Shown here: piece by piece, positions 1 to 6,487 of the stretch
Layout of the letters: each line of letters starts with the position of its first letter
Position numbering within the stretch: position 1 is the first letter of the stretch
Assembly: GCA_900756495.1 (NCBI GenBank)
Contig: CAAEKI010000210.1
Location: forward strand, 1-12,254
Direction: 5' to 3'
DNA: 12,254 nt
DNA from: an uncultured Oscillospiraceae bacterium
GTDB lineage: Bacteria; Bacillota; Clostridia; Oscillospirales; Oscillospiraceae
Made by a program: the position numbers and the translations under genes
The notes under the pieces: model-generated
Databases searched by the model: none
What the model saw: the letters and a program-made list of their open reading frames with translations, nothing else
What the model was told of the DNA's origin: nothing

Positions 1-1
1 C

Positions 2-946
2 AGCCGTGCGGAGGCGCTGGAGCGCCGCCGGGAGGAGATCTATCGAAAAATCCCCCGTCTGGCCGAGATCGACCGGCAGCTTCGCCGGACCATCGTGGAC
101 ATCATTTCCGCCTCACTGCGGGAGGGGACTGATCCCGTACCCGCCATCGGAGTGATCAAAGACAAAAACCTGTCCCTCCAGGCCGAGCGCGCCAATCTGC
201 TGGTGCGCAGCGGCTACAGCGCCGACGCTCTGGACGATCGCCCCTCCTGCCCCAAGTGCAGGGACAGCGGTTGGATTGGCGCCACAATGTGCGACTGTCT
301 GAAAATCCTGTGCACCCAAGAGCAGATCGCGGAACTCTCTAAGCTTCTGGACCTGGGGGAGCAGTCCTTCGACACCTTCTCCTTTGATTTTTACAGCGAC
401 CGCCCCTGGCCGGGAGAGCCGATCTCCCCCAGAGAAAACATGGAGTTTATTCATGAGGTCTGTCTGAATTACGCCCGGAAGTTTGGCCGTTTCTACTTCA
501 AAAATCTTTTTCTGACCGGGGCCCCCGGTCTGGGAAAGACCTTTCTCTCCGCCTGTATCGCCCGCACCGTATCGGAAAACGGTTTTTCCGTCGTCTATGA
601 TACGGCAGTGAATGTGCTGTCCAAGTTTGAGGAGCAGAAATTCTCCCGCGATACCGAGGAGGGGCGTGAGGCCCGCGGAGAGACCCGGCGGTATTTGAAC
701 TGCGACCTGCTGATCCTGGACGACCTGGGCAGCGAGATGACCACTCCTTTTGTCCAGTCCGCTCTGTATACCCTGGTCAATGCCCGGCTTATGGCCGACC
801 GGCGTACCGTCATCTCCTCCAACCTGTCCATGGATGAAGTGCGCCGCCGGTATTCTCCCCAGACCGCCTCCCGGCTGGAGGGGGAATACCGGGTACTGCC
901 TTTTTACGGCGAGGATATCCGACTCCTCAGAAAGCAGAGGCTGTGA
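2..946 (+). CDS. dnaC: DnaC/IstB-family replicative helicase loader ATPase, 5'-truncated by window edge
   Basis: AAA+ ATPase that would load the replicative helicase DnaB onto DNA in the cytoplasm. The frame is open to the left edge and ends in TGA at 944-946. The residues before the GTG at 95 (charged, helical, RREEIYRKIPRLAEIDRQL) look like genuine N-terminal sequence of this family, so the true start lies outside the window. Numbering from the GTG at 95: a cysteine cluster typical of Clostridia loaders (CPKC at 52-55, CDC at 66-68), Walker A GAPGLGKT at 142-149, Walker B LLILDDLG at 205-212, a sensor-1 region ISSNLSMDE near 230-238, and an arginine-containing SRLEGEYRVLPF box near 249-260. 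IstB transposition helpers share the fold, but no transposase is next to it and the cysteine cluster favours the chromosomal loader. The next gene follows after 3 nt, so they are probably co-transcribed. Confidence 0.88.
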   Translation, partial: SRAEALERRREEIYRKIPRLAEIDRQLRRTIVDIISASLREGTDPVPAIGVIKDKNLSLQAERANLLVRSGYSADALDDRPSCPKCRDSGWIGATMCDCLKILCTQEQIAELSKLLDLGEQSFDTFSFDFYSDRPWPGEPISPRENMEFIHEVCLNYARKFGRFYFKNLFLTGAPGLGKTFLSACIARTVSENGFSVVYDTAVNVLSKFEEQKFSRDTEEGREARGETRRYLNCDLLILDDLGSEMTTPFVQSALYTLVNARLMADRRTVISSNLSMDEVRRRYSPQTASRLEGEYRVLPFYGEDIRLLRKQRL

Positions 947-949
947 CCC

Positions 950-1798
950 ATGCCAAGACCGATTTTAACACCCCCTCCCCGCCCTTTTCTCAAATGGGCC
1001 GGAGGAAAACGGCAGCTTCTGCCTGTTCTGCGCGCACATCTTCCCGCCAACTGGCAAACCCTTCGTTATTACGAGCCCTTTCTTGGTGCAGGTGCACTCC
1101 TCTTCAGCCTTTCACCCCGGCGCGCCGTGGTAAACGACGCCAACCAGCAGCTGATCCAGACTTACCAGGCTCTGAAGCAGAGCTGTGAAGAGGTCATTGC
1201 CCTGCTGGAGGAACACAGGGAGTACCACTGCCAGGAATACTACTATCAGATTCGGGAGATGGATCGCGACTCCGGCTTTGAGGCTCTTCCCGCCGCCGTG
1301 AAAGCGGCCCGGCTTATCTATCTGAACAAAACCTGTTTTAACGGTCTTCACCGGGTGAACAACCAGGGCTGGTTCAATGTGCCCTATGGCCGCTATGTCA
1401 ACCCCGCCATCTGTGAGGCTGACGTTCTCCGCTCTGTAGGGGACTATCTGCGCAGGAATAACATCACGCTGCGCAGCGGGGATTTTGCAGCTGCCGTCCG
1501 GGGCGCACGGCGGGATTCCTTCGTCTACTTCGACCCTCCTTACCACAGCCCTGACAACGCCAATTTTACCAGCTATCAGGCGAACACCTTCGGCGAGACG
1601 GAGCAGCGCCGCCTGCGGGACACCTTTGCCGCCCTGACCCGGCGCGGCGTCCCCTGTCTACTGAGCAATTCCGACACAGCCTTCATCCGCCACCTCTATG
1701 ACGGATATCACATCGACACCATTCAGGCCCGCCGCGCCATCAACTCAGACGCAACGCAGCGGGGGGCCGTCAATGAGGTTTTGATCTGGAACTGGTAG
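950..1798 (+). CDS. dam: D12-class DNA adenine-N6 methyltransferase (Dam/DpnM type)
   Basis: Transfers a methyl group from S-adenosylmethionine to the N6 of adenine in DNA; relatives (Dam, DpnM, EcoRV methylase) act on GATC or related sites. The 282-residue protein has the D12-family order: FLKWAGGK at 13-20, YEPFLGAGAL at 41-50 (AdoMet-binding motif I, FxGxG), the NKTCFNGLHRVNNQGWFNVPYG block near 126-147 (NKTCFNG followed by the RxNxxGxFNVPYG segment), the catalytic DPPY at 195-198, and a C-terminal NEVLIWNW. Length is normal for the family. The ATG at 950 lies 3 nt after the dnaC stop; a weak AGAGG at 936-940 is the likely ribosome binding site, so translation may be coupled. The next gene is a probable restriction endonuclease, making this the protective methylase of a type II system. 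GATC specificity is inferred from the family; it is not readable from the sequence. Confidence 0.93.
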   Translation: MPRPILTPPPRPFLKWAGGKRQLLPVLRAHLPANWQTLRYYEPFLGAGALLFSLSPRRAVVNDANQQLIQTYQALKQSCEEVIALLEEHREYHCQEYYYQIREMDRDSGFEALPAAVKAARLIYLNKTCFNGLHRVNNQGWFNVPYGRYVNPAICEADVLRSVGDYLRRNNITLRSGDFAAAVRGARRDSFVYFDPPYHSPDNANFTSYQANTFGETEQRRLRDTFAALTRRGVPCLLSNSDTAFIRHLYDGYHIDTIQARRAINSDATQRGAVNEVLIWNW

Positions 1799-1808
1799 GT
1801 GATGCAAA

Positions 1809-3110
1809 ATGCCCCGCCCCATCGGCATTGACGATGCATGGGAAAAACTCTTTGCGCGCCATCGCATCCTAGAGCACATTGACGCCGACGGAATCTTTTC
1901 CATTACCTCCTCCGCCATCAACGAGGTGAAGGAGGCCCGGCTGATGGCCAAATTTGACCGCTCTGCCCAGCTCCCCCGGATCTTTCGGGCGCACCAGCTC
2001 TCCATCCTGCCTATTTCCCGGGGAAGTTATGTCATTGCGCCCTTCCGCACCCACCGGACGGTAGAATACGGCGCAGTCCGTCCCAGAGTGCTGCCCGCGC
2101 CTGATCTGGAGACTTTAAATGGCTCCGACCTCTACAGTGAGGCCGCCGCACTGCTCTACTGCTATCACGGCGGACTTTTTGACGACCTGCTGGGCGCTCG
2201 TTGTGCCTATACTGTCAACGGCAGGATGGCCTCCGGCAGTTTTTCCTTTCAGATCGAAAATATTCGGGACCGAAATTGTCCCTATGCCCTCACAGTGCAC
2301 AACGCCCAGGTAGAGGTAGATGCCGGATATGAGAGCGCAGACGCCTTCCTGCTGTGTGAGTGTAAAAATATGGCATCCGAAGAACTGCTAATCCGTCAGC
2401 TGTACTACCCGTACCGGCTTTGGAAAGGCAAAATCCGCAAGCCAGTTCTCCCTCTGTTTCTGGCCTGCTCCAACGACGTGTTTCACGCTTTCCTTTACCG
2501 CTTTGCCGACGACGGGGACTATAACTCCCTGACGCTGGCCTCCCACACCGCCTATACCTTTGCCGACCGCGGGATTACACTGGAAGATGCCGCCGGCCTG
2601 CTCCGCCGCACCACCCCCGGCGCCGAGCCCCCCGTTCCCTTTCCCCAGGCCAACTCCTTTACCCGGGTCGTGGATTTGTTGGGCGTCCTCTGGGAGCAGG
2701 ATCTGACTCGGGATGAGATCACCTTGAAGTACGAGTTTGACCCCCGGCAGACCGATTACTACGTGACAGCATGCCAATATCTGGGGCTGGTTGAACGATT
2801 TCAGGACAGTGAGGGAAATCCAGGCTGCCGTCTGACCTCTGATGCGCGGAGAATCCTGGCCCTGCCCTACCGCGAAAAGTATCTGGGGCTGATGGAGGTC
2901 ATCCTGAAGCGCCCCGTCTTCCGCCGCGCCTTCGCCTCTGCCCTGAACTGCGGCAGGATCCCCAATCAGAGCCAAATCGTCCGCTATATGCTGGAAGAGA
3001 ATCTTCCTCTGAACGAGACCACCCGGATCCGCCGCTCCTCCACAGTTCGGGGTTGGATCGGCTGGATGCTCTCCCAGTGCGGCCAGGGCGAGCAGCTTGC
3101 CCTGGAATAG
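1809..3110 (+). CDS. Probable type II restriction endonuclease (PD-(D/E)XK-like)
   Basis: A 433-residue soluble protein, probably the nuclease partner of the upstream methylase. A PD-(D/E)XK-like signature is visible: D171 in VEVDAGYE, then E184-C-K186 in LLCECKN, followed by the conserved-looking block IRQLYYPYRLW at 195-205. I recall proteins with this block and a C-terminal winged-helix-like region being annotated as type II restriction enzymes of an otherwise uncharacterised family; that is memory, not a search. The C-terminal part (about 284-350: FTRVVDLLGVLW, DEITLKYEFDPRQTDYYVTACQYLGLVE, LTSDARRIL) reads like a winged-helix DNA-binding domain. There is no signal peptide or membrane segment. 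The ATG at 1809 is preceded by TAGGTGA at 1796-1802 (spacing 6 nt), overlapping the methylase stop TAG at 1796-1798, so translation is probably coupled and methylase is made first. Cleavage specificity is unknown; it should match the methylase. Confidence 0.72.
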   Translation: MPRPIGIDDAWEKLFARHRILEHIDADGIFSITSSAINEVKEARLMAKFDRSAQLPRIFRAHQLSILPISRGSYVIAPFRTHRTVEYGAVRPRVLPAPDLETLNGSDLYSEAAALLYCYHGGLFDDLLGARCAYTVNGRMASGSFSFQIENIRDRNCPYALTVHNAQVEVDAGYESADAFLLCECKNMASEELLIRQLYYPYRLWKGKIRKPVLPLFLACSNDVFHAFLYRFADDGDYNSLTLASHTAYTFADRGITLEDAAGLLRRTTPGAEPPVPFPQANSFTRVVDLLGVLWEQDLTRDEITLKYEFDPRQTDYYVTACQYLGLVERFQDSEGNPGCRLTSDARRILALPYREKYLGLMEVILKRPVFRRAFASALNCGRIPNQSQIVRYMLEENLPLNETTRIRRSSTVRGWIGWMLSQCGQGEQLALE

Positions 3111-3114
3111 AGGC

Positions 3115-3159
3115 AAATACTCCGCCGGTACACGATAGGCGTGTACCGGCGGAGTATTT
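3115..3159. terminator. 20-bp perfect hairpin between convergent genes
   Basis: Arms 3115-3134 and 3140-3159 are perfectly complementary with a 5-nt loop (ATAGG). It starts 5 nt after the stop of the plus-strand nuclease gene and lies 13 nt beyond the stop of the minus-strand esterase, so it can serve both convergent transcripts. The arms begin with AAA and end with TTT, but no longer U-tract follows on either strand. It may therefore be a weak intrinsic terminator or a 3'-end protective hairpin. Confidence 0.75.
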
Positions 3160-3172
3160 ATGATGGATCCGC

Positions 3173-4117
3173 TTACTGGAATGCGACCAGCAGCGCATTA
3201 TAGAGGTGGGGGACCTCAGCTGCGGCAGAGTGGTCGTGATCGGAAATGCAGAAATAGAGGTTATTCTGTGCGGGGTCTTTGCCATAGGAATATGTCTGAG
3301 ATGTCTGATTGGCCTCCATCATAGCTTCGAAGGTTGAGACAATCTTCTCATGATTCTTGTCCGTCTCATTGCCTACGGTCATATAGATGTAAAAGTCATT
3401 CTTCTTGTAGCCCTTGGCAAGGAAAGCGCCGATGGTGTCCTCCAGATGTCCTGCAATCTCCTCCGGCGTGGCATTTTTCCCGTTTTCAGAGGCCTTGTAG
3501 GTGCCGCTGAAGTCCAGGTACCACTTACAGTACTCCAGAATATGGTCGAAGGCGTACCATGTAACGCCGCCGCCGGCGGAGTACCCGCCCATGGCCCGGT
3601 GATCGCGCGAGGCAATAATGCCGTCCTTATCCGTCGTCTTGGCATAGGTACTGTAGTGGCCCTCCACGGCGGGGATCACATCATTGATGAGCTCCTGGTA
3701 AAAAACCTCCTGTTGGGCAATTGCCGCGTCGTAGCCAATGACATCTTCCCCCTTTTCGGGGCTCTCGAAATAGGACACACATACGACCATTACCGGCTTG
3801 CATTTACCCCGTTCAATCATATTATCCAGCATAACAGAGGCCTCGCTGGTCTGTCCGGCGCCCCCAAAAAGGCTGGCCGCCGTACCTCCTGCGCCGTGCA
3901 TGTAGTACATGACATCATACTGCTTATCCGCAGCATAGCCATAGGGCAGATAGACATAGCAGGTCTTGGTCACCGGCTCAGTGCTGCCGGCGGCATAGTT
4001 CACGGTGTTGTAGGTAAAAGCCTCCACCGTTCCCGCCTTTTCCATCTTCCGGCCGTAGCCGCCTGCCGGCGCAAGATAAGAGGTATCGACGCCGGCCGTC
4101 TCGCTCTCCAGTGTCAC
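3173..4117 (-). CDS. CE1-like alpha/beta-hydrolase esterase without signal peptide
   Basis: Serine esterase domain related to feruloyl/acetyl-xylan esterases (CE1-type), which cut ester-linked side groups on plant polysaccharides. In a 314-residue reading from the GTG at 4117: TCYVYLPYGY near 52-61, the HGAGG oxyanion region at 74-78, the nucleophile elbow GYSAGG at 178-183 (Ser180), a possible acid in the GNETD segment near 249-253, and a histidine in SDHDHS (294 or 296). The GTG is chosen because AAGGA at 4125-4129 sits 7 nt before it and the esterase-like sequence begins soon after. The frame is open further upstream to 4306, but that stretch overlaps the previous gene and is not protein-like. 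It lies 10 nt after the stop of the larger esterase gene, in another frame, so it is probably co-transcribed and coupled. Lack of a secretion signal is odd for this family. Either it works inside the cell on imported oligosaccharides, or it is the detached second half of a two-domain exported enzyme. Substrate is not identifiable. Confidence 0.8.
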   Translation of the reverse strand: MTLESETAGVDTSYLAPAGGYGRKMEKAGTVEAFTYNTVNYAAGSTEPVTKTCYVYLPYGYAADKQYDVMYYMHGAGGTAASLFGGAGQTSEASVMLDNMIERGKCKPVMVVCVSYFESPEKGEDVIGYDAAIAQQEVFYQELINDVIPAVEGHYSTYAKTTDKDGIIASRDHRAMGGYSAGGGVTWYAFDHILEYCKWYLDFSGTYKASENGKNATPEEIAGHLEDTIGAFLAKGYKKNDFYIYMTVGNETDKNHEKIVSTFEAMMEANQTSQTYSYGKDPAQNNLYFCISDHDHSAAAEVPHLYNALLVAFQ

Positions 4118-4130
4118 CTGTTTTTCCTTA
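4118..4130 (-). promoter_or_regulatory. Ribosome binding site in the esterase-esterase junction
   Basis: On the minus strand the junction reads TAAGGAAAAACAG then GTG. The TAA at 4128-4130 ends the upstream esterase, and AAGGA (4125-4129) overlaps it with 7-nt spacing to the GTG. This supports a separate coupled start for the second esterase over a simple sequencing frameshift. Confidence 0.6.
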
Positions 4131-6176
4131 TTTCCAAAGATAGTCGCGAAAAAACAAGTTTGCAGCCCAGTTGCTGGTGACGCCGTCGTGGTTGCTGTGC
4201 CCGTTGATCCACTGGAGATTTTCAATCCCCACCACGTCGCGCAGGCCCATATACGCCCTGTAGGTATGGTCATAGCGAATGGTCTGGACAGCATCCTTGG
4301 TTCCATCCACCGTATAGCCGCCGGCGCGGGCCACGTCGTAAGAACCAGCGCCGATTAGAACGGTCTCATCCTCCAGGCCCTTGTCCTTGTAGTCCTCATA
4401 GCTCTTAATGTAGTTGACATAGGCGTTAAAGTCGCCGGGAACCGTGGTGGATTCGCCGCAGCCCCAGATGCCAAAGTAGTCAAACCAATCGGAGTAATAC
4501 AGCAGGGCGTAGTGAGACACAGCGCCGCCGGCAGAGAAGCCGCAGATGGCCCGTCCGCTCTCATCCTTCACCACATTGTAGTTCTCTTCCATAAAGGGAA
4601 TAATGTTCTGGGTCAGATTCACCAGCACCTTCCAGTCAAACCAGGAGGGCCAGGCCTTGTCGGTAGCGGAGGCATAGCAGTTAAAGGTGACGATGATAAA
4701 GTCCTCTACGCCGTCCTCCATGGCGTTGTCGGCCACGCGGATAAGATCCTTCGGCAGGTCCTGGGCGCCGCGGCCGCCGTGGGCCCAGTAGACGACCTTG
4801 TAGGGCTCGGCGCGCTTGGCGTCATAGCCCTTGGGCAGATAAATCCCCAGGTAGCCGGTGTCGTTGATGAAATCCACCAGCCCGGTTGCATCTGATAGTC
4901 CATCTTTGTATGCCTGGGCGACCTCGGGAGAGGTCTCTGTATTCGTGGGAGTCTTATACTCCACATCAGCAAGGCGGGTACCTTCGCAGACCTTATCGCT
5001 CACAGGGTGCAAAAAGTCCCAGTCATAGACCTGTTTCTCCGCATCAAAGGGAACGTAGGCATAACTGCCATAGTTCTCCGTCAGTGTGGCAAATGCCTGA
5101 CGGTAGCCCTGGTTAGTGCCCTCGAAGCCCTTGTCCTCCTCAGTAGGCACCGACTTGGTGTACCACTGTTCCTGATTGACAGGATCCAGAATGCTCTTGC
5201 TCTCGCCCTCATTGGTGGTGACTTGATAAGTATAGCTGTACGCGCCGGAGGGAAGAGGCATGCTGATCGTCCACTTTCCGGTGAGCGTGTCCCTCTCCAT
5301 CTCAAAGTCCACCGTGCTGGTCCAGTGGTCCAGCGTGGTCGTGACGCCTTCATACTGGACAGACTTGGACCACTCATAGGCGGTATAAATGACGGGCAGT
5401 TCCTTGTCGTCTACAAGCAGTGTATCCGCCTTGATATTTTCCTTTTCCTCCGCAAGGGAGCGGCCTACTTCAACGACGCTCTTGCCGTCTTCGCCCTTGA
5501 TGGCCATGCCCTTGTCGTCCATCTGGGGGATGTACTCGTTGTCATAGTCGGTTTCCTCAGTAATAACGGGCACAAAGGTGAAATTGCCGTTGAGTTTCAC
5601 ACTCTGATATCCGTTGTCAGTTAAGACAAATGTGACGGTATAGCCGGTAGGAGACGCGGGATCGGCATCAACGTGAACGCCATCGGCAATCTCCTTCTCC
5701 GTAATGATGCGGGCCGTCTTGGAGTACTCGTTGTAGCCTACGCCAAACCCGGCCAGAGCGCCGATATCGCGCAGCTTATAGTAGTTATTTCCGCCAATGG
5801 CGTAGACGCTTACGTCGGCCTTCTCACCGTCCACATAGAGGCTCCACGCGCTCTCGGCCGCCGGGCTGGCCGCCGCCGTTCCGGACAGCTCACCGCCCAC
5901 AGGGGTGTATGCCTTGCCAGTTGTAATGTCCACACGGCTGGCCGCCGCGTCAAATGCCACATCAAACTGATATGCAGTTCCGGCGACTGCCGCAGCTAAA
6001 TCACGAAGCTTAAAATAGTTGTTGTCACTGATCTTATAGCCCGCCACCGCTACCTTGCTGCCGTCAACCGTGACGGCATCCTGTGTGGGCTGCGCTGTGT
6101 CTGCGGCAGCTGCCGCGGGAACAATCATTGCCAGTACCATTACGATGCATAAGAGAAGTGACAGACGCTTTTTCAT
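4128..6176 (-). CDS. Exported esterase with two stalk-type repeats and a CE1-like catalytic domain
   Basis: A 682-residue exported enzyme. Residues 1-26 are a signal peptide (MKKR, a long hydrophobic core, then AAAAA/D). Two copies of a copper-amine-oxidase N-terminal-like 'stalk' repeat follow: YKISDNNYFKLRDLA at 47-61 and YAIGGNNYYKLRDIGALAGFGVGYN at 125-149. Such repeats are common in Clostridia surface proteins and are thought to aid wall association. Residues about 178-340 are beta-rich, with VKLNGNFTF and PSGAYSYTYQV segments reminiscent of a carbohydrate-binding/E-set domain. The esterase domain runs from about 440 to 682: GYLGIYLPKGYD, HGG at 466-468, GFSAGG at 546-551 (Ser548 nucleophile), likely acid D614 in GSYDVA, and likely histidine H663 in GHSNHDGVTSNW. 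It ends naturally in NLFFRDYLWK. The ATG at 6176 has GGGAGGA at 6188-6194. The protein probably removes acyl groups from plant polysaccharide outside the cell; the exact substrate is unknown. Confidence 0.87.
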   Translation of the reverse strand: MKKRLSLLLCIVMVLAMIVPAAAAADTAQPTQDAVTVDGSKVAVAGYKISDNNYFKLRDLAAAVAGTAYQFDVAFDAAASRVDITTGKAYTPVGGELSGTAAASPAAESAWSLYVDGEKADVSVYAIGGNNYYKLRDIGALAGFGVGYNEYSKTARIITEKEIADGVHVDADPASPTGYTVTFVLTDNGYQSVKLNGNFTFVPVITEETDYDNEYIPQMDDKGMAIKGEDGKSVVEVGRSLAEEKENIKADTLLVDDKELPVIYTAYEWSKSVQYEGVTTTLDHWTSTVDFEMERDTLTGKWTISMPLPSGAYSYTYQVTTNEGESKSILDPVNQEQWYTKSVPTEEDKGFEGTNQGYRQAFATLTENYGSYAYVPFDAEKQVYDWDFLHPVSDKVCEGTRLADVEYKTPTNTETSPEVAQAYKDGLSDATGLVDFINDTGYLGIYLPKGYDAKRAEPYKVVYWAHGGRGAQDLPKDLIRVADNAMEDGVEDFIIVTFNCYASATDKAWPSWFDWKVLVNLTQNIIPFMEENYNVVKDESGRAICGFSAGGAVSHYALLYYSDWFDYFGIWGCGESTTVPGDFNAYVNYIKSYEDYKDKGLEDETVLIGAGSYDVARAGGYTVDGTKDAVQTIRYDHTYRAYMGLRDVVGIENLQWINGHSNHDGVTSNWAANLFFRDYLWK

Positions 6177-6261
6177 GTTTGATTGATTCCTCCCAGCTTA
6201 ATTTTTTCCGCCCCAAGTCCGAATGTTTTTACAACCTTACCGGTATAATTGCGGCATGTTT

Positions 6262-6290
6262 ATCATACTCGTAATTTTTGTCTGCGTCAA
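6262..6290 (-). promoter_or_regulatory. Sigma-A-type promoter of the esterase pair
   Basis: Minus strand: -35 TTGACG at 6285-6290, a 17-nt spacer, and -10 TATGAT at 6262-6267. The start point would fall near 6255, giving a leader of about 79 nt before the ATG at 6176. Surrounding DNA is AT-rich. No operator or riboswitch was recognised in the leader. Confidence 0.7.
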
Positions 6291-6355
6291 TCCCATTTTG
6301 TCTATTTTGTCATTTCTTTTATGGAAACACCCCCGCCACTTTGTCTTATGAGCAC

Positions 6356-6387
6356 AAAGAAGATCTGCATTTCTGCAGATCTTCTTT
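6356..6387 (-). terminator. 14-bp palindromic hairpin downstream of the M16 peptidase gene
   Basis: Arms 6356-6369 and 6374-6387 pair perfectly around a TTTC loop. The hairpin lies 101 nt beyond the M16 peptidase stop (6488) and upstream of the esterase promoter, where a terminator is expected. The 3' arm ends in TTCTTT on either strand but no clean U-run follows, so it may be a modest terminator. Both arms contain GATC and a PstI-like CTGCAG lies near the centre. Confidence 0.55.
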
Positions 6388-6487
6388 AAACAGGTCGAAT
6401 TATTTCGTTTTTTATTACAAATAAAAACTATTTTTTCCGCTAATTTTGTCAAATAAACGCATTCCTTTGGAGGCAGTAGTCCCATCC

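Larger units (their letters stand above)
6177..6487. other. 311-nt AT-rich intergenic region
   Basis: It holds the esterase RBS (6188-6194), its promoter (6262-6290) and the palindromic hairpin (6356-6387). Between 6388 and 6487 it is strongly AT-rich; a TTGACA hexamer occurs on the minus strand at 6447-6452 but has no convincing -10 partner. An 84-codon minus-strand frame crosses the whole stretch, including the promoter and hairpin, and does not look like a protein. Confidence 0.6.

Noticed and set aside
1..946. IstB-type transposition helper instead of DnaC
   Set aside because: No transposase gene or terminal repeats are next to it, and the cysteine cluster before the ATPase core fits chromosomal helicase loaders of Clostridia.
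2388..3116. 242-codon minus-strand frame opposite the nuclease gene
   Set aside because: Antisense shadow with G/Q/A-rich composition; the plus strand has the coupled RBS and nuclease motif.
3350..4180. 276-codon plus-strand frame opposite the second esterase
   Set aside because: Antisense to a clear GYSAGG esterase; no RBS or family features.
4118..4306. N-terminal extension of the second esterase to the ATG at 4306
   Set aside because: It overlaps the end of the first esterase in another frame, including its catalytic histidine segment, and its translation (rich in T, S, G, A) is not protein-like.
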